Source: Porphyra umbilicalis (taxonomy: Eukaryota > Rhodophyta > Bangiophyceae > Bangiales > Bangiaceae). From it: a stretch of 64,000 bases of DNA. The DNA lies in NCBI GenBank assembly GCA_002049455.2, contig KV918942.1:62001-126000 (forward strand), read 5' to 3'. The stretch's first letter is position 1; the number at the start of each line of letters is the position of its first letter. The notes beneath the pieces are model-generated. The model was not told the origin of the DNA, searched no databases, and saw only the letters and a list, made by a program, of their open reading frames with translations. Made by a program: the position numbers and the translations under genes. This document shows positions 61,726 through 64,000 of the stretch, in pieces.

Positions 61726-62553
61726 ATGGAGGGGCTGATGGCCGACGCGGAGAACCGGTCGTTCCGCCGGGTGCCCAAGCTGGACATGGACTACAATACA
61801 TGGGCTCTGCTGTTTAAGGCCCACCTAGTGACCAAGGAGCTGGCACAGCCGATAGAGGAGCCGCCCCCGCCGGAGCGAGAGGCGGCCGCGCTGGAGAGGT
61901 ACAACCGCAAGGACCGCAAGGCGCTGGCAGAGATCATCCTTGGCGTCAAGGCCCAGCACCTCCCCAACCTGGCGGAGGCGCGCACGGCCCGCCAGGCCTG
62001 GGCGGAGCTGGCGGAGGCGTTCCAAAGCAAAACCAGCGCGCGAAAGGTCCAGCTGACGCGTGAGCTCGCCACCCTCCGCATGGGCGTCGGCGAGGCGCTT
62101 ATGACCTACGTTGGGCGGGCCAAGACTCTACGAGCGGAGCTCGACGGCGCTGGTCACCCGGTCGGGGAGGACACGGCGGTGATGCACGTGTTAGCCGGCC
62201 TGCCCCCGGCGTATAAGGCGGTGACTACTGTGCTGCTGGCGGCGGGGGTGTCCCTGCAGTGGGACCAGCTCCTCCCCGCACTGCTGCCCGTGGAGGTGGA
62301 GCAGAAGGAGGCGGCCCACAAGGGCGGCGGGTAGCCCTCTGTGGCGTACGGCCCCTATCGCCCCGTTAGCAGTGGCGGCCGCAGTGGCTCGCGAGCGTCA
62401 GCCGCGCCTGGCGCCAAGCAGGTTCTTTGATGGTACTGCAACAAGCCGGGCCACCGCCGCCACGAGTGCCGCAAACTGGCGGCAGACAAGAAGCGGCGGG
62501 ATGGCGGCGGCGGCGTTTGCGGTCGGGGTCCCGACGATGGCCCTTATGGGGCG
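61726..62553 (+). pseudogene. gag: Copia Gag with two in-frame stops
   Basis: ATG 61726. The UBN2-type Gag core shows DMDYNTWALLFKAHL, ARTARQAWAELAEAFQSKT, LATLRMGVGEALMTYV and HVLAGLPPAYKAVTTVLLAA. TAG at 62332-62334 stops it after 202 codons, but the frame continues through a Gly/Ser-rich linker to a zinc knuckle WYCNKPGHRRHEC. The codon just before WYC, where the first Cys of the CCHC knuckle belongs, is TGA (62428-62430), one base from TGC or TGT. The frame then runs into protease, so Gag-Pol was one ORF without a frameshift, as usual in copia. Confidence 0.85.
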
Positions 62554-64000
62554 GTGGCGTTCACGACTGCTGTAATGGAGGAGCGCCCTCCTACGGCAGC
62601 TCAAGCCGAAGCGGCCAGCCAATCGGAGTCGCGTAGCCATGGGCAACACACGTGGATAGTTGACTCGGGAGCAAGTCACCACATGACCAACAAGTCGTCC
62701 AATTTGGCCAACTACATCCCGACCGACGGGGTCTTTGTGACGCTGGCAAACGGCGAGACGGCCGAGGCTGTGGGCAAGGGGTCTCTGCTCTTGAACCCCC
62801 GAACGGGCGTCCCGTTCGCCCTGCAGGAAGTGCTGTACGTGCCCCGCTTGGCGGATAACTTGCTGTCGGTGAGGGCAGTGACCCGGCACGGGGGCGCGGT
62901 CAACTTTATTGCCGACACCTGTGCGGTGCTCTCATCCTCCACACTGGTGGTGACGGGGACCCCCAATCGCCGTAACCAGTACGAGGTGGTGGTAGAGGAT
63001 ACGGCGACGGCCGCCGCGGCCTATGGCCAGGTGTCCAGCGAGGTGGCGCGCCTCTGGTACAGGCGCTACTGCCACCTCAGTGCCGCCAACCTCCGCACCG
63101 TCAGTACCCTGGTCGAGGGCATGGCGCCGTTGCGGACGACCGACGTCGCGTCCACAGAGGGGGCGCTGTGCCACCCGTGCGTTTTGGGGCGTATGCACGC
63201 CGAGCCGTTCCACACCAAGGACGCGGCCACCAGGAAGCTGGAGCTGATCCACTTGGACCTCGGTGGGCCCCTCTCCGCCTCGCTGGGCAACGCCCGGCAC
63301 TATGTCGCCGTGCTGCACGACGCGACGGGGTTGGCTGTGGCCTCCGCCCTCAAGGCCAAGAGCGAGGCTGGGAAGGCGGTCCAGGCCTAGATCAACCAGC
63401 TGGAGCTCCAGGCCGGCGCACGTGTCAAGCGCGTGCGGTGCGACGGTGCTGGGGAGCTCGTGTATGCTGATATGCAGGAATTTTACTCCCGGCGGGGGAT
63501 CCGCCTCGAGCCGACGGCGGCCCACACCCCGCAGCAGAACGGGAAAGCCGAGCGTCTCAACCGGACACTGATGGAGCGCGTCCGCTCCATATTGGCGGAG
63601 GCCGAGCTTGGCGAGGAGCTCTGGGCCGAGGCGCTGATGGCCGTCGTCTACACGCGCAACCGCGGGCCGACGAGCGACGGAAGGGCTACCCCTTTCGAGC
63701 TCGGCCATGACAAAAGGCCGGACGTAGCCTGCCTCAGCGTGTGGGGGAGCGTCGCGTACGCGCTCAAGCCCAAGGGACAGCAGCGGAAGCTGCAGCCGAA
63801 GACCATGGCTGGTCGCGTCGTCGGGTACGCAGCCGGGGGTCACGCGTACCGCGTCTACAACCCCGCGTCGCGCGAAGTCGTGGTGCGGCGTAACATCGTT
63901 GCGGACGAGACCTCGGTGCGTGCACCGGGGAAAACGAGTGCCCCACCGGCGGGCATGGCTCCTGACAGCGGCGCAGATATGACTGCCGAAACCGACGACC
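62554..64000 (+). pseudogene. pol: Copia protease and integrase, one in-frame stop, truncated by window end
   Basis: In the same frame as gag. Aspartic protease: WIVDSGASHHMT. Pre-integrase zinc domain: RRYCHLSAANL and CHPCVLGRM, with the first His not evident. Integrase: first Asp in LIHLDLGGPL, then a TAG at 63388-63390 (GCC TAG ATC; Trp or Gln is expected there), second Asp in VRCDGAGELVYAD and Glu in NGKAERLNRTLMERV. It continues to KPKGQQRKLQPKTMAGRVV and is open at the window end. Reverse transcriptase and RNase H are outside the window. Confidence 0.88.

Larger units (their letters stand above)
61383..64000 (+). mobile_element. Ty1/copia retrotransposon, 5' part
   Basis: LTR, primer-binding site, then gag, protease and integrase in one frame. 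The window ends inside pol, before the reverse transcriptase. The frame carries three nonsense codons (62332, 62428, 63388), so this copy is not functional as it stands. Confidence 0.88.

Noticed and set aside
4993-63390. Stop-codon reassignment (UAG or UAA as sense)
   Set aside because: ValRS and the chromovirus pol end naturally at TAG, and other host genes use TGA; the internal stops are confined to mobile-element genes.
1-64000. tRNA, rRNA or CRISPR features
   Set aside because: I scanned for tRNA box B sequences, rRNA-like stretches and regularly spaced repeats and saw none convincing; the tRNA-like match at 61605 is a primer-binding site, not a gene.

Overview
The window is eukaryotic nuclear DNA. 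It is GC-rich, with dense G/C homopolymers, few and short introns (GT..AG, about 146-363 bp where I could place them), and host genes for a 1,172-residue valyl-tRNA synthetase, a RAD23 protein, an OTU deubiquitinase and a CANT1-type apyrase. It also holds LTR retrotransposons and cut-and-paste DNA transposons. Composition, gene compactness and the glycine/proline-rich protein style fit a bangiophycean red alga (Porphyra/Pyropia type). That is an inference from style; no marker gene here proves it.

Layout. (1) 2.2-17.3 kb is an accessory block: an unknown 'CPDL' protein (minus), a Ulp1-like cysteine protease (plus), a second truncated CPDL protein (plus), then a minus-strand series holding a possible secreted protein, a SAP/coiled-coil protein, a Crypton-like tyrosine recombinase, a complete PIF1-type helicase and two unknown proteins. 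I read this as one or more large tyrosine-recombinase mobile elements. (2) 17.35 to about 25.2 kb is a 5'-truncated Ty3/gypsy chromovirus that cuts the last gene of that block. It shows a gag/pol -1 frameshift signal, a chromodomain followed by a Dam-like domain, and antisense ORFs between pol and the putative 3' LTR. (3) 25.8-29.4 kb is gene-poor low-complexity sequence. (4) 29.5-54.2 kb is a host gene block: an ionotropic-glutamate-receptor-like channel, a secreted Cys-rich repeat protein, CANT1 apyrase, ValRS, a secreted malectin/IPT/propeller protein, RAD23 and an OTUD5-like protease. A 1,058-bp hAT-type element with a perfect 8-bp target duplication lies between the apyrase and ValRS genes. 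(5) 54.5-60.5 kb holds a PIF/Harbinger-like transposase gene split by a second hAT-type element, plus two unknown minus-strand genes. (6) From 61.38 kb to the window end is the 5' part of a Ty1/copia element with LTR, half-tRNA primer site, gag, protease and integrase.

Cross-cutting observations. Most transposon genes are nearly intact but carry a few nonsense codons or frameshifts. The host genes break frame only at long G or C runs. I interpret the first as mobile-element decay and the second as homopolymer length error or polymorphism rather than loss of the genes.
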